NCBI RefSeq assembly: GCF_001883705.2
Contig: NZ_MDEQ02000033.1
Location: 1 to 64,000, forward strand
Source: Burkholderia catarinensis
Lineage (GTDB): Bacteria > Pseudomonadota > Gammaproteobacteria > Burkholderiales > Burkholderiaceae
Direction: 5' to 3'
Length of the DNA stretch: 64,000 nt
The notes beneath the pieces are model-generated. The model was given only the letters and a program-made list of their open reading frames with translations, was not told where the DNA came from and ran no database searches. Both the position numbers and the translations under genes were made by a program. Positions 36,669 through 46,007 of this stretch are shown here, one piece after another (position 1 is the stretch's first letter; each line of letters starts with the position of its first letter).

Positions 36669-37553
36669 TCAGCCGGCTTTCGTGCCGTGCGCGCCGTCGG
36701 CGGTCGGCAGGTACGACAGCTCGAGCCGGTACGCGAGCGCGACGAACAGGCTCTGCGCGAGGCCCATCGTGGCCGTCAGCGCGCGAAAGCCGAACGTCGC
36801 GCTGTCCTGCACCATCAGCGTAACCTCGGCCTCGCGCGCAAGCGGGCTCATCCGGCTGTCGGTGATCGCGATCAGGCGCGCGCCGCGCTGCACGGCCTGC
36901 TGCGCGACCTGCACGGTCTCGTCCGCATACGGCATGAACGAGATCACGATCATCACGTCGCCCTGGCGCACCGACCGGATCTGCCCGAGATGCATGCTGC
37001 CGAGCGCGCTGAACAGCCCGATGCGCTTGTCGGTATGCTGCAGCGCATAGTCGAGGTATACGGCGATCGGAAACGCGCGCCGCGAGCCCGCGATCCAGAT
37101 CGCCTGCGTATCGGCGAGCAGGTCGACGGCCTGCGCGAGCGCCTGCGGGTCGAGCGTCTGCCGCAACTGCTGCATCCCGGCAATGCTGCCCTTGATGAAT
37201 TCGTCGGCAATCTGCTCGGGCTGCAGGCTCGACGAACCCGATTCGATCACGTCGCGCAGCCGCAGGTTGTACGCGCGCCCCGGCGCGATCTGCTGCGCGA
37301 GCCCTTCGCGAAACAGCCGCTGCATCTCGGAGAAGCCGGAGAAGCCGAAATGCTTCGCGAAGCGCACGACGGCGGAAGGCTGGACGCCGCACGCCTCCGC
37401 GAGCGACTGGATGCCTTCCAGGCCAAGCTGGTCCCGATGCGTTTCCACGTGGCGCGCAATCACCTTCAGGCGATTGCTGAGGCCGTCGTACTCCTGCGTC
37501 AGATGCTGCAGGAACTGCTCGACGGTGGCGGGAGGTTTCTCGGATGAACTCAT
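36669..37553 (-). CDS. RpiR-family transcriptional regulator (likely inositol repressor)
   Basis: A 294-residue regulator: N-terminal HTH_6 domain (about 1-85, LAEACGVQPSAVVRFAKHFGFSGFSEMQR) and C-terminal SIS sugar-phosphate domain (about 130-260, IWIAGSRRAFPIAVYLDYAL, VMIVISFMPYADETV). RpiR proteins control inositol genes in several proteobacteria (IolR) and sense a phosphorylated intermediate. It lies at the end of the minus-strand inositol operon after 297 bp, next to mmsA. The family motif GGAA-N6-TTCC known for rhizobial IolR is present between the divergent iol operons. Start chosen at MSSSEKPP; a start at 37628 is possible. Confidence 0.88.
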   Translation of the reverse strand: MSSSEKPPATVEQFLQHLTQEYDGLSNRLKVIARHVETHRDQLGLEGIQSLAEACGVQPSAVVRFAKHFGFSGFSEMQRLFREGLAQQIAPGRAYNLRLRDVIESGSSSLQPEQIADEFIKGSIAGMQQLRQTLDPQALAQAVDLLADTQAIWIAGSRRAFPIAVYLDYALQHTDKRIGLFSALGSMHLGQIRSVRQGDVMIVISFMPYADETVQVAQQAVQRGARLIAITDSRMSPLAREAEVTLMVQDSATFGFRALTATMGLAQSLFVALAYRLELSYLPTADGAHGTKAG

Positions 37554-37850
37554 CGGATAGCGCGAAGTTGACGGCCCCGATGCGCGCGCGATGCTGACGG
37601 ACGCGGCCCGGGACTCACCTGGATACATGCATGAAGGGCGAATTTAATCACGTTTGCGGCACGACCCGCGCCGCACGTTTCGCTCCCACGCGCTCGATCA
37701 TCACTTGCACACGCTCCACGGCAACACTGGAAGCGATTGTCCAACGCTCTCGCGGCGTCGTAAAGATCAGGGTGTCTACCGAGGCCGCTGCCGCTGCGCA
37801 ACGGCACACGGCGGGCACGCGGCGGGCACGGCCGGCCCGCCATGCGCGGC

Positions 37851-39023
37851 TCAGCGGTAGTCGACCCATACGCCGCCCGCATCGGCGGAACGCACGCAGT
37901 TCTCGACCCAGCGGACACCCTCGACGCCCGCGTGGACATCCGGAAAGCGGATGTCCTTCAGCGCCGCGGCGTCGCCGCGATCGGCCGCATCCATCGCGAG
38001 CGCGAAGCGCGCATAGAGATTCGACCAGGCCTCGAACAGCCCTTCCGGATGCCCGGCGCCGATGCGATCTTCGCGCAATGCGTGCGGATGCAGATAGCCC
38101 ATCCCGCGATCGAGCACTTGCGCGGGTTGCCCCTGCACTTCGTAGCGCAACTGGTTCGGATGCTCGTCCCACCATTCGACGCTCGCCTTCGATCCGATCA
38201 CGCGCACCTTCTGGCTGTGCATCGAGCCCGCGTTCACCGCGCTCGACCACACGTAGCCGATCGCGCCCGTGTCGTATTCCATGATCGTGAACGCGTTGTC
38301 CTCGAGCGGTGCGCGGCTCTTCACGAAGCTCTGCCGCGAACACATCAGCCGCCGGATCTTCAGCTCGGGCGCCATCACCTCGGAGAGGTACAGCGGATGC
38401 GTGCCGATATCGCCGAGCACATAGCTCGGGCCTGCGAATTTCGGGTCGACGCGCCAGCGCGCGGCCGCGCTCGCGGCCTCGACGCCTTCGCTATGGAAGC
38501 CATGCGCGAACTGCATCTGCACGATGCGGACCTCGCCGAGGTCGCCGCGCGCGATCATCTCGCGCGCCTGCTCGATCATCTGGTGTCCCGAATAGCCGTA
38601 CGCGACGCCGACGATCCGGTTCTTCTCGACCGACAGGCGCTGCAGCGCCTCGGCCTCCTCGGTCGTGAAGCACAGCGGCTTCTCGCAGATCACGTGCAGC
38701 CCCGCGTTCAGCGCGGCGCGGCAGATCTCGAAGTGCGTGTTGTTCGGCGTCGCGATCGACACCGCGCGAATGCCGTCCGGGCGGCGTGCCTCGGCGTCGA
38801 ACATCGTCGCGTAGTCGGGATAGCAGCGCTGCGCCGCGACGCCAAGCTTCACGCCGAACTGGCGGCCGCGTTCGGGATCGAGGTCGAACGCGCCGGCGAC
38901 CAGCTGGAAGCTGCCGTCGCGCAATGCGGCCGACCGGTGGCTGTAGCCGATCTGGCTGCCGAGCCCGCCGCCGACCATGCCCCAGCGAATCGAATGTCCA
39001 AGCAGAATCTGTCCGTCAATCAT
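37851..39023 (-). CDS. Gfo/Idh/MocA-family oxidoreductase
   Basis: A 390-residue NAD(P)-dependent dehydrogenase. Rossmann start WGMVGGGLGSQIGYSHR, the catalytic EKPL (ICEKPLCFT) and the C-terminal alpha/beta domain with GDIGTHPLYLSE, whose His-type residue takes part in catalysis. Distinct from the IolG at 40021; likely acts on another inositol isomer or keto-inositol (for example scyllo-inositol or an inosose). It ends the ABC-iolG operon, 32 bp after the preceding gene. Confidence 0.87.
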   Translation of the reverse strand: MIDGQILLGHSIRWGMVGGGLGSQIGYSHRSAALRDGSFQLVAGAFDLDPERGRQFGVKLGVAAQRCYPDYATMFDAEARRPDGIRAVSIATPNNTHFEICRAALNAGLHVICEKPLCFTTEEAEALQRLSVEKNRIVGVAYGYSGHQMIEQAREMIARGDLGEVRIVQMQFAHGFHSEGVEAASAAARWRVDPKFAGPSYVLGDIGTHPLYLSEVMAPELKIRRLMCSRQSFVKSRAPLEDNAFTIMEYDTGAIGYVWSSAVNAGSMHSQKVRVIGSKASVEWWDEHPNQLRYEVQGQPAQVLDRGMGYLHPHALREDRIGAGHPEGLFEAWSNLYARFALAMDAADRGDAAALKDIRFPDVHAGVEGVRWVENCVRSADAGGVWVDYR

Positions 39024-39055
39024 GATGGTGGTGTTCCTGGTCCGTGTTCAGGGGT

Positions 39056-39982
39056 TCATGCAAAGCCGGCCGACGCGAGAAACGCGCGGCTCGCGGCGAC
39101 GTCGCGCAGGCTCGTGCCGGCATTGCGCGGGTCGCGCTCCTGCTCGATCGTGATATAGCCCGCGTAGCCGATATCGTCGAGCGCGTGCCGGATCGACCGG
39201 TAGTCGAGCACGCCGGTGCCGATCGGGCACATCACGCCGCGCGCGCACGCGGCGAAGAACGCGATGTGCTCGCCCATCACCGCGTCGTATACGGCCGCAT
39301 CGATATCCTTGAAGTGCACGTAGTCGAGACGCGCCGCATGGCGGCGCAGCCAGGCCTCCGGGTCCATGCCCGAGTAATGCAGGTGGCCCGTGTCGAGACA
39401 CAGGCCGGCCGTGTCGGCCGCAATGTCGGCGACGATCCGGTCGATCTCGTCCGCGAACTCGATATAGCCGCCCGCATGCGGATGGATCACCGCACGCACG
39501 CCGAACTCGTCGCGCGCGATCGTCGCGATCTGCCGGATATGGTCGACCATGCGTGCCCAGCGTTCGCCGGACAGCCGCGGCGCGCGATCGGCATGGCCGG
39601 CCGCGTAGTCGCGCTCTTCGTGCCCCCAGTCCATCACGACCAGGTACGGCGCCGCGTAGCGCTGGCCGTCCTGCGTCGGCAGCTTGGGCAGCCGCGTGAT
39701 CAGCGCGCAGATTTCGCGCGTCTGGCGCAGCAGGTTCGGCAGGTTCTCCGGCGACACGAGATCGTCGAAGATCGTGCCCGCGGTAATGCTCAGGCGCTGC
39801 CGCTCGAGCTCGGCACTCACCACGTCGAGTTCGAGCGGGATGTAGCCGTACGGCCCGAGCTCGATGCCGGAATAGCCGGCCTGCGCGGCCTCGGCGAGCA
39901 CCTGCCGCCACGGCGGCAGGTGCGGGTTCTTCACGTCGTCGACGCCCCAGCAACACGGTGCGCATCCAATCTTCATCGTCAT
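39056..39982 (-). CDS. Sugar-phosphate isomerase/epimerase (IolE/IolI/IolH-like TIM barrel)
   Basis: A 308-residue AP-endonuclease-2-type TIM barrel. Metal-site residues are visible in ITAGTIFDD, AVIHPHAGGYIEF (His), LCLDTGHLHYSG (Asp-His), DYVHFKDI and the C-terminal ITIEQERDP (Glu). Such enzymes isomerise or dehydrate keto-inositols. Operon position between iolG and the second oxidoreductase supports an inosose isomerase or epimerase; which one cannot be read from the sequence. Start at MTMKIG; the ATG two codons later is an alternative. Confidence 0.85.
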   Translation of the reverse strand: MTMKIGCAPCCWGVDDVKNPHLPPWRQVLAEAAQAGYSGIELGPYGYIPLELDVVSAELERQRLSITAGTIFDDLVSPENLPNLLRQTREICALITRLPKLPTQDGQRYAAPYLVVMDWGHEERDYAAGHADRAPRLSGERWARMVDHIRQIATIARDEFGVRAVIHPHAGGYIEFADEIDRIVADIAADTAGLCLDTGHLHYSGMDPEAWLRRHAARLDYVHFKDIDAAVYDAVMGEHIAFFAACARGVMCPIGTGVLDYRSIRHALDDIGYAGYITIEQERDPRNAGTSLRDVAASRAFLASAGFA

Positions 39983-40020
39983 GTCGGTCAGTCCGGCAGG
40001 TAAGCGGCGCGCGCCGCGGG

Positions 40021-41034
40021 TCAGTCGCGATAGAACGCGGGACGGTCGGCCATCGCGATCGGTTCGACCGCACCGCTCTGTTGCGCCCGCACGCACGCGT
40101 CGGCCGCGACCGCCGCCGCGTAGCCGTCCCATGCGGACGGCCCGGTGAGCGCCCCCTGCCGCACGCCGTCGATGAACGCCTGCAGCTCGACGTCGTACGA
40201 CGCGATGAAACGCTCCTTCCAGTCGGTCATGATCTCGACCGCCTGCCGCGCCGCATGCTTGAGCCCCACCGCCGGCGGATCGGGCAGCTTCGCGATGCCC
40301 TGCTCGCCGACCACCTCGCACTGGATGTCGTAGCCGTACTGGCAGTTCACGAAGATCTCGACGTCGATGCGCACGCCGCTCGCGGTTTCCAGCAGCACGA
40401 TCTGCGGATCGGCGAGATGCGCGCTCGCATGGCGCGTCTTCTTCGGATAGACGACCTGCGCGCTCGCGTAGTCCTCGCCGAGCAGCCAGCGCAGCACGTC
40501 GAGCTCGTGGATCAGCGTGTCGGTGATCGCCATGTCGGTCGTGTAGCGCTCGCCGACCGACTGGTTGCGGTGCGCGCAATGCAGCATCAGCGGCGCGCCG
40601 ATCTCGCCGCTGTCGATCACGCGCTTCAGTGCGCGATAGCCTTCGTCGTACGGCCGCATGAAGCCGACCTGCACAAGCCGCTTGCCGTGCGCGACCTCGG
40701 CTTCGACGATCCGCATGCAGCCGTCGGCCGTGACGGCGAGCGGCTTCTCGCAGAACACGGGCTTGCCGTGCGCGATCGCGTCGAGCACGAACGCTTCGTG
40801 CGTCGGCCCCCACGACGTGACGAGCACGGCCTGCACGTCGGCGGCCGCGACCACTTCGTGGCCGTCGCCGTAGATCTCGGCATCGAGCCCATACTTCGAC
40901 ACCGCGTCGCGCGCCTGCTGCGGATCGATGTCGTTGACGGCCACGACGCGCGCGCCGGACAGCGTGCGAGTCAGCCTGCGAATATGGTCCTGGCCGATCG
41001 CGCCGCAGCCGATCACGCCGATTTGCAAGGTCAT
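40021..41034 (-). CDS. iolG: myo-Inositol 2-dehydrogenase
   Basis: First step of inositol breakdown: myo-inositol + NAD+ to scyllo-inosose. The 337-residue Gfo/Idh/MocA protein has the Rossmann loop [24 protein letters not shown] (catalytic Lys), [13 protein letters not shown] and the IolG-typical [32 protein letters not shown] (catalytic Asp/His pair in the HELD-type block). GGAGAT precedes the ATG. In the operon with the ABC importer. Assignment is firm, isomer preference is not shown. Confidence 0.94.
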   Translation of the reverse strand: MTLQIGVIGCGAIGQDHIRRLTRTLSGARVVAVNDIDPQQARDAVSKYGLDAEIYGDGHEVVAAADVQAVLVTSWGPTHEAFVLDAIAHGKPVFCEKPLAVTADGCMRIVEAEVAHGKRLVQVGFMRPYDEGYRALKRVIDSGEIGAPLMLHCAHRNQSVGERYTTDMAITDTLIHELDVLRWLLGEDYASAQVVYPKKTRHASAHLADPQIVLLETASGVRIDVEIFVNCQYGYDIQCEVVGEQGIAKLPDPPAVGLKHAARQAVEIMTDWKERFIASYDVELQAFIDGVRQGALTGPSAWDGYAAAVAADACVRAQQSGAVEPIAMADRPAFYRD

Positions 41035-41096
41035 CCGGTATCTCCAGTCGTTCGTTTCTCAGCGGCGCGGCCCGTGCCGCGCCGGTCAGCAATCGG

Positions 41097-42008
41097 TCAG
41101 CGCGCGGTGCGATCGCAATGGCGATCGACGTAGCGCCGGATCGTGTCGCGCATGTAGCGCGACGAGGCTTCCGCGCGGTCCTCCCACGCGAACACGCACG
41201 ACGACATCACGCCGTCGAAGCCCGCGGCGCCGAGCGCGCCGAAGAACAGATCCCAGTCGATCTCGCCCTGCCCGATGTCGAGATGCTGGTGCACACGAAT
41301 CTGGTTCGAGCCGGGCGGGTTCACGATGTAGCGCAGCTGGCTGCTCTTGCGGTGGTCGAAGGTGTCGGCCACGCGCACGTGCGCGAGCAGCGGCGCGGCC
41401 TGCGCGATCATCGCGGCCATGTCGTCGCCGTAGTAGAACGTGTGCGGCGCGATGTACGACAGCTTCAGCGACGGCGAGCCGAGGTTCGTCACGATATCGA
41501 TCGCCGGCTGCAACTGCTCGATCCAGTCCTCCGGATGCGGCTCGACCGACAGCACGATGCGTTCGCGCTCGAGGATCGGCAGCAGCTCGTCCATCGACCG
41601 GAACCACGCGGCCTCGCACAGCTCCTTCGGGTTCGCGCCCGGCCGCTCGCCGACCGAGCGCTCGGGCGACGCGCCGCGCCCGAACTCCGACACCATCAGT
41701 GCGCACTCCATCTCGAGTGCGACCTCGATCGCCTTCTTCCAGCAGCGCACGGCCCATTGCCGCTCGTCCTCGAACGGGCTCGCCCACCGGTACATCGGCT
41801 GCAGCGACGCGAGGCCGACACCGCTCGCGCGCAGCGCCTGGCGGAACGCGGCCATGCGCTCGCGCGTCGCGCGCGGCATCACCCACCAGTCGAGAAAGTC
41901 GCTGCGCGGCGACAGCTCGATCTGGTCGTAGCCGAGCTCGGCCACCGCGTGCGGCAGCCGGTCGAGCGGCAGGTGGCGAATCATGTAGGGATCCAGCGCG
42001 ATCTTCAT
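41097..42008 (-). CDS. Sugar-phosphate isomerase/epimerase (TIM barrel, second copy)
   Basis: A 303-residue TIM barrel of the xylose-isomerase-like family, different from the one at 39056. Metal-site residues appear in MVSEFGRGA, LSVEPHPEDW (Glu, His), LKLSYIAPH and HVRVADTFDHRK, and RVHQHLDIGQGEIDW. Resembles proteins called IolH. It is the fourth gene of the operon after the permease (43 bp gap). A keto-inositol isomerase function is inferred from context. GGAAG precedes the ATG. Confidence 0.85.
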   Translation of the reverse strand: MKIALDPYMIRHLPLDRLPHAVAELGYDQIELSPRSDFLDWWVMPRATRERMAAFRQALRASGVGLASLQPMYRWASPFEDERQWAVRCWKKAIEVALEMECALMVSEFGRGASPERSVGERPGANPKELCEAAWFRSMDELLPILERERIVLSVEPHPEDWIEQLQPAIDIVTNLGSPSLKLSYIAPHTFYYGDDMAAMIAQAAPLLAHVRVADTFDHRKSSQLRYIVNPPGSNQIRVHQHLDIGQGEIDWDLFFGALGAAGFDGVMSSCVFAWEDRAEASSRYMRDTIRRYVDRHCDRTAR

Positions 42009-42051
42009 CAGTCTTCCTTCGTGAATGCGGCATCCGGTGGGGCGCGTGCGG

Positions 42052-43077
42052 TCAGCGACGCGTCTTCTTGTTGCGGTACTGGTCGGCGATCACGGCCGCG
42101 ACGATGATCGCGCCCTTCACCATCTCCTGGTAATACGCGTCGATGCGGATGAACGTGAAGCCCGACGTCATCACGCCGAGGATCAGCACGCCGATCACGG
42201 TGCCGGTCACGCGGCCGAGGCCGCCCGACAGCGACGTGCCGCCGATCACGACGGCCGCGATCGCGTCGAGCTCGTACATCACGCCCATGCCCGACTGCCC
42301 CGAGATCGCGCGCGCGGCCGTCACGGTGCCGGCGATCCCGCTCAGGAGGCCCGCGATCGCATAGACGAAGATCAGGTGACGCGTGACGTTGATGCCCGAC
42401 ACGACCGCCGCATGACGGTTCGCGCCGATCGCGTAGGTGTACTTGCCGAAGCGCGTATAGCGCAGCACGATGTGGAAGATCGCGGCGATCACGAGAAAGA
42501 TGATCACCGGGTTGGCGCCCGCGCCGATGGCCGCGAACGGATCGGTCAGCATCGACACCGGCATCCCGTTGGTGAACCACTTCGCGAACCCGCGCGCGGC
42601 CACCATCGTGCCGAGCGTCGCGATGAACGGCGGAATGCCCGTCATCGCGATCAGCGTGCCGTTCAGCAGGCCGACCAGCAGCCCGACGCACACGCCGGCC
42701 AGCACGGGCCAGATGATCGGCAGGTCGGTCAGGTGCGGAAACACCGCGCGCGGGAAGTCGGACACCTGCGCAAGACTGGCCGATACGACGGCGGCCGCCG
42801 CGACGACCGACCCCGACGACAGGTCGATCCCGCTGGTGATGATCACGAGGTTCACGCCGACCGCGATGATGCCGATCACGGCCATCTGCAGCACGATGAT
42901 CTCGAGCCGCTCGGCGTTGAACAGGAAGCTCTGGCCGACGACGATCCAGCCGACGATCTCGAAGAACAGGCTGATGCCGACCAGCACGAGGAAGATGCTC
43001 AGTTCGGGCGGCCACTTCGTGTGCCGCGACTTGAGTGTCATGGTCTGCGCGTCCGCGACCGGGTTCAGGTTGCCCAT
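42052..43077 (-). CDS. Sugar-type ABC transporter permease (RbsC-like)
   Basis: A 341-residue inner-membrane subunit with about nine membrane segments and the BPD_transp_2 pattern: NLVIITSGIDLSSGSVVAAAAVVSA, GTLIAMTGIPPFIATLGTM, YAIGANRHAAVVSGI (the EAA-like coupling loop) and DAIAAVVIGGTSLSGGLGRVTGT. Works with the ATPase and binding protein upstream to import inositol. GGAGA stands seven bases before ATG 43077. Last residues are basic (RNKKTRR). Confidence 0.93.
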   Translation of the reverse strand: MGNLNPVADAQTMTLKSRHTKWPPELSIFLVLVGISLFFEIVGWIVVGQSFLFNAERLEIIVLQMAVIGIIAVGVNLVIITSGIDLSSGSVVAAAAVVSASLAQVSDFPRAVFPHLTDLPIIWPVLAGVCVGLLVGLLNGTLIAMTGIPPFIATLGTMVAARGFAKWFTNGMPVSMLTDPFAAIGAGANPVIIFLVIAAIFHIVLRYTRFGKYTYAIGANRHAAVVSGINVTRHLIFVYAIAGLLSGIAGTVTAARAISGQSGMGVMYELDAIAAVVIGGTSLSGGLGRVTGTVIGVLILGVMTSGFTFIRIDAYYQEMVKGAIIVAAVIADQYRNKKTRR

Positions 43078-43103
43078 TTCTTTGTCTCCAATCTTGTTTC
43101 GGC

Positions 43104-44696
43104 TCAGCGCGACGCGAGCTCCATGATGCGGACCTGGTCGGCGTCCTTGCGATCGAGGATGCCGGTCATGCGCCCTTCGTGCATCACCATCACGCGATCG
43201 CTCATTCCCAGCACTTCCGGCATCTCCGACGAGATCATCAGCACCGCGACGCCCTTGCCGGCGAGCGCGCTGACGAGCCGGTGAATCTCGGCCTTCGCGC
43301 CGACGTCGATGCCGCGCGTCGGTTCGTCGAGGATCAGGATGCGCGGCTGCGTGAGCAGCCAGCGGCCGATCAGCACCTTCTGCTGGTTGCCGCCCGACAG
43401 GTTCTGGATCTCCTCGTGCAGCCCGGGCGACTTCACGCGCAGCATCCGGCTCATTGCCTCGCAGTCGCGCTTCAACTGCGCCTGCTGCACGAAGTTGAAC
43501 TTCACGTAGCGGTTGCTGAGCACCGCGGCTTCCATGTTCGCGAGCAGGTCGAGATTCAGGAAGCAGCCGGTGTCCTTGCGGTCCTCGGTGAGGAACGCCA
43601 TCCCGCGCTTCATCGCCTGCGCGGGCGTGGCGATCCGCACCGGCTTGCCGTCGATCCGGATCTCGCCGGACGTGGCCGGCACGACGCCGAACAGCGCCTC
43701 CGCGACGTTCGAACGCCCCGAGCCGACGAGGCCCGCGACGCCGAGGATCTCGCCCGCGCGCAGCTCGAAGCTCACGTCGCGGAACACGCCGTCGACGCCG
43801 AGGTTCTTCACCGACAGCACGACGTCGCCGATCGGCACCTCCTCCTTCGGGAACATCTGCGTGATCTCGCGCCCGACCATCATGCGGATGATGTCGTCGC
43901 GCGTGACGTCGCTCGACGCATGCGTGCCGATGTACTTGCCGTCGCGGAACACCGAGAACTCGTCGGCGATCTCGAACAGCTCGTTCATCTTGTGCGTGAT
44001 GTAGACGATGCCCTTGCCCTGCTCGCGCAGCTGGCGAATGATCCGGAACAGGTGCGTGACTTCCTTGTCGGTCAGCGCCGACGTCGGCTCGTCCATGATC
44101 AGCACGTCCGAGTCGAACGACACGGCCTTCGCGATCTCGACCATCTGGCGGCTCGCGACCGTCAGCATGCGCACGTCGGTTTCCGGATCGATGTCGATCG
44201 ACAGCCGCTCGAACAGCGCGGCCGTGCGGCGGCGCAGCTCCGCATGATCGATCAGGCCGAAGCGGTTCTTCGGTTCGCGGCGGATCCAGATGTTCTCCGC
44301 GACCGTCATGTACGGCATCAGGTTGAGTTCCTGGTGGATCATCGCGATCCCGCGGTCGAGCGCATCGAGCGGGCCGTTCAGCACGACGGGTTCGCCGTTG
44401 ATCAGGATCTCGCCCTGGTCGGGCGTGTAGACGCCCGCGATGATCTTCATCAGCGTCGACTTGCCCGCACCGTTCTCGCCCATCAGCGCATGGACCGTGC
44501 CGCGACGCACGCGGAACTGCACGCCGTCGAGCGCGACGACGCCCGGAAACGACTTGCCGACGCCGCGCACCTCGAGCACGCAATCGGCCGCGGAAGAAGC
44601 CGGTGCCCCGGCGGGACCGGACGAGCCGGCCGATCCCGACGAAGCGGCCGGCGCGTCGCCGCCGGCCATCGGGTGCGCGATCCTGGCTGTAAACAT
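43104..44696 (-). CDS. Sugar-type ABC transporter ATPase (RbsA-like, two ATPase domains)
   Basis: A 530-residue double ATPase. First domain: Walker A GENGAGKS at 73-80, [15 protein letters not shown] as signature, [10 protein letters not shown] (Walker B). Second domain: degenerate Walker A LVGSGRSN as normal in this family, [15 protein letters not shown] signature and [11 protein letters not shown]. The first 38 residues are a Ser/Ala/Gly-rich stretch not seen in RbsA; because GAGGAA precedes this ATG the start is retained. Energises inositol import with the flanking permease and binding protein. Confidence 0.93.
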   Translation of the reverse strand: MFTARIAHPMAGGDAPAASSGSAGSSGPAGAPASSAADCVLEVRGVGKSFPGVVALDGVQFRVRRGTVHALMGENGAGKSTLMKIIAGVYTPDQGEILINGEPVVLNGPLDALDRGIAMIHQELNLMPYMTVAENIWIRREPKNRFGLIDHAELRRRTAALFERLSIDIDPETDVRMLTVASRQMVEIAKAVSFDSDVLIMDEPTSALTDKEVTHLFRIIRQLREQGKGIVYITHKMNELFEIADEFSVFRDGKYIGTHASSDVTRDDIIRMMVGREITQMFPKEEVPIGDVVLSVKNLGVDGVFRDVSFELRAGEILGVAGLVGSGRSNVAEALFGVVPATSGEIRIDGKPVRIATPAQAMKRGMAFLTEDRKDTGCFLNLDLLANMEAAVLSNRYVKFNFVQQAQLKRDCEAMSRMLRVKSPGLHEEIQNLSGGNQQKVLIGRWLLTQPRILILDEPTRGIDVGAKAEIHRLVSALAGKGVAVLMISSEMPEVLGMSDRVMVMHEGRMTGILDRKDADQVRIMELASR

Positions 44697-44764
44697 GGAC
44701 GTTCCTCGACAAGTCGCGCGCGAACCCGGTCATGCCGGGCCCGCGCAGTTCAACGGATCACCGG

Positions 44765-45691
44765 TCAGTGCTTGGCGTACTGATTCATGTTCTCGGGCGT
44801 CACGAGCTCGAACGGCACGTTCACGTAGCGGTCGACGGGCTGCTTCTTCGCCAGCTTGAGCGCCGCGGCAACCGCCTGCGCGCCCTGCCCGGACGCGTTC
44901 TGGTACACGGACACCTTCAGATCGCCGCTCTTCATCGACGCGAGGCCGTCCGGCGTCGCGTCGATGCCCGCGACGACCGTCTTCGGCGTCCACTTGCGCG
45001 CGGCCTTCAGCGCGTTGATCGCGCCGATCGCCATCTCGTCGTTGTTGGAGATGATCGCGTCGTACTTCGTCCCGGAGCTCAGCCAGTTCATCGTGATGTC
45101 CTGGCCCTGCGTGCGGCTCCACTTGCCTTCGCGCTTGTCGACGATCTTCATGCCGGAGCAATCCTTCGTCGCGATCACGTCCTCGATGTCCTTGGTGCGG
45201 GCGCGCGCCGATTCGTTGGACAGCTCGCCCATCAGCACGAGGATGTCGCCCTTGCCGCCGAGCAGCTTGCACACCTGGCGCGCCTGCAGCGTGCCCGACT
45301 GCTTCTCGTCGGACGCGACGACCGCGACGCCGGCCGGCAGCTTGTCGAAATCGACCGGCCTGCGGTTCACGTAGATGAGCGGAATCTTCGCCGCGGTCAC
45401 CATCTTCGTGATCTTCGGCGTCGCGTCGGTATCGACCGGATTCACGATGATCGCGTCGACCTTCTGCGCGATCATGTTCTGGACCTGGCTCAACTGCTTG
45501 CCGACGTCGTTGCCGCCGTCCTCGACCTGCACCGTCGCGCCGTCCTTCTTCGCCGAATCGGCGATGCTGTTGCGCAGGATGGTCAGGAACGTGTCGTCGA
45601 ACGACGCCATCGTCACGCCGATCTTCTCGGCGTGCGCGAGCGGCGCAGCCAGGATCGCGGCGGCTGCGACGGCCATCAGCTTGGTCTTCAT
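44765..45691 (-). CDS. Periplasmic sugar-binding protein (ribose/inositol type)
   Basis: A 308-residue Peripla_BP_4 protein. Signal peptide to about residue 22 (LAAPLAHA cut before EKIGVTMA). Fold blocks: MASFDDTFLTILRNSIAD, NMIAQKVDAIIVNPVD, IPLIYVNRRP, ISNNDEMAIGAINALKA and VAGIDATPDG. Operon head before the ATPase and permease, so the likely receptor for inositol. The ATG at 45691 gives a clean signal peptide; an in-frame GTG two codons upstream is better spaced from AGGAG (5 rather than 11 bases), so the start is unsettled. Confidence 0.93.
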   Translation of the reverse strand: MKTKLMAVAAAAILAAPLAHAEKIGVTMASFDDTFLTILRNSIADSAKKDGATVQVEDGGNDVGKQLSQVQNMIAQKVDAIIVNPVDTDATPKITKMVTAAKIPLIYVNRRPVDFDKLPAGVAVVASDEKQSGTLQARQVCKLLGGKGDILVLMGELSNESARARTKDIEDVIATKDCSGMKIVDKREGKWSRTQGQDITMNWLSSGTKYDAIISNNDEMAIGAINALKAARKWTPKTVVAGIDATPDGLASMKSGDLKVSVYQNASGQGAQAVAAALKLAKKQPVDRYVNVPFELVTPENMNQYAKH

Positions 45692-46007
45692 GATCACTCT
45701 GTCTCCTCATCTCCGGGGGGCGGAAGACGGCACGTTGCGCGCCGCCGGGCCAAGTCCGATCTGGTCCGATCGGGACTGAAGCATCCGGATGAAACTGTAG
45801 ATCACTTCCTCGAAAATTTGGAAATTTATTTCTACGTGATTTCACCTAGGGAACTGGATTTCCAAAAAGTCTAGACTGCGTCCGTAGCCCGATTCCTTGC
45901 GGCAGGCAGTCTCGCGTCGTGCAGCGCACGTCGCGAACCGTCACCAGGGAATCGGTCCCCTAATCTGCCGGCATCGCCGAACGCCGGCTGCGAGCGTGAC
46001 ACGTGAT
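45692..46007. promoter_or_regulatory. Divergent control region of the two inositol operons
   Basis: 316 bp without a gene, AT-rich at 45.79-45.89 kb. It holds the two GGAA-N6-TTCC-type boxes listed separately, the palindrome AGTCTAGACT (45868-45877) and the CTAGACT-TCCGT motif shared with mmsA (45871-45885). Promoters for both operons must lie here, but no clean -35/-10 pair could be assigned. AGGAG before the binding-protein start is its ribosome site. Confidence 0.6.
45820..45863. promoter_or_regulatory. Tandem GGAA-N6-TTCC operator boxes for the RpiR regulator
   Basis: GGAACTGGATTTCC (45850-45863) is a perfect GGAA-N6-TTCC; GGAAATTTATTTCT (45820-45833) matches in seven of eight fixed bases. 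Starts are 30 bp apart, three helical turns, on the same DNA face. The motif has been reported for rhizobial IolR (RpiR family); an RpiR gene lies in this cluster at 36669. Confidence 0.6.

Noticed and set aside
39056-41092. Single 678-codon frame spanning an isomerase and part of iolG
   Set aside because: Only the segment up to 39982 has protein-family character; iolG is in another frame.
43104-44696. Defective second Walker A in the sugar ABC ATPase
   Set aside because: A degenerate second P-loop (GSGRSN) is normal in RbsA/MglA-type double ATPases, unlike the single-domain LivF case.
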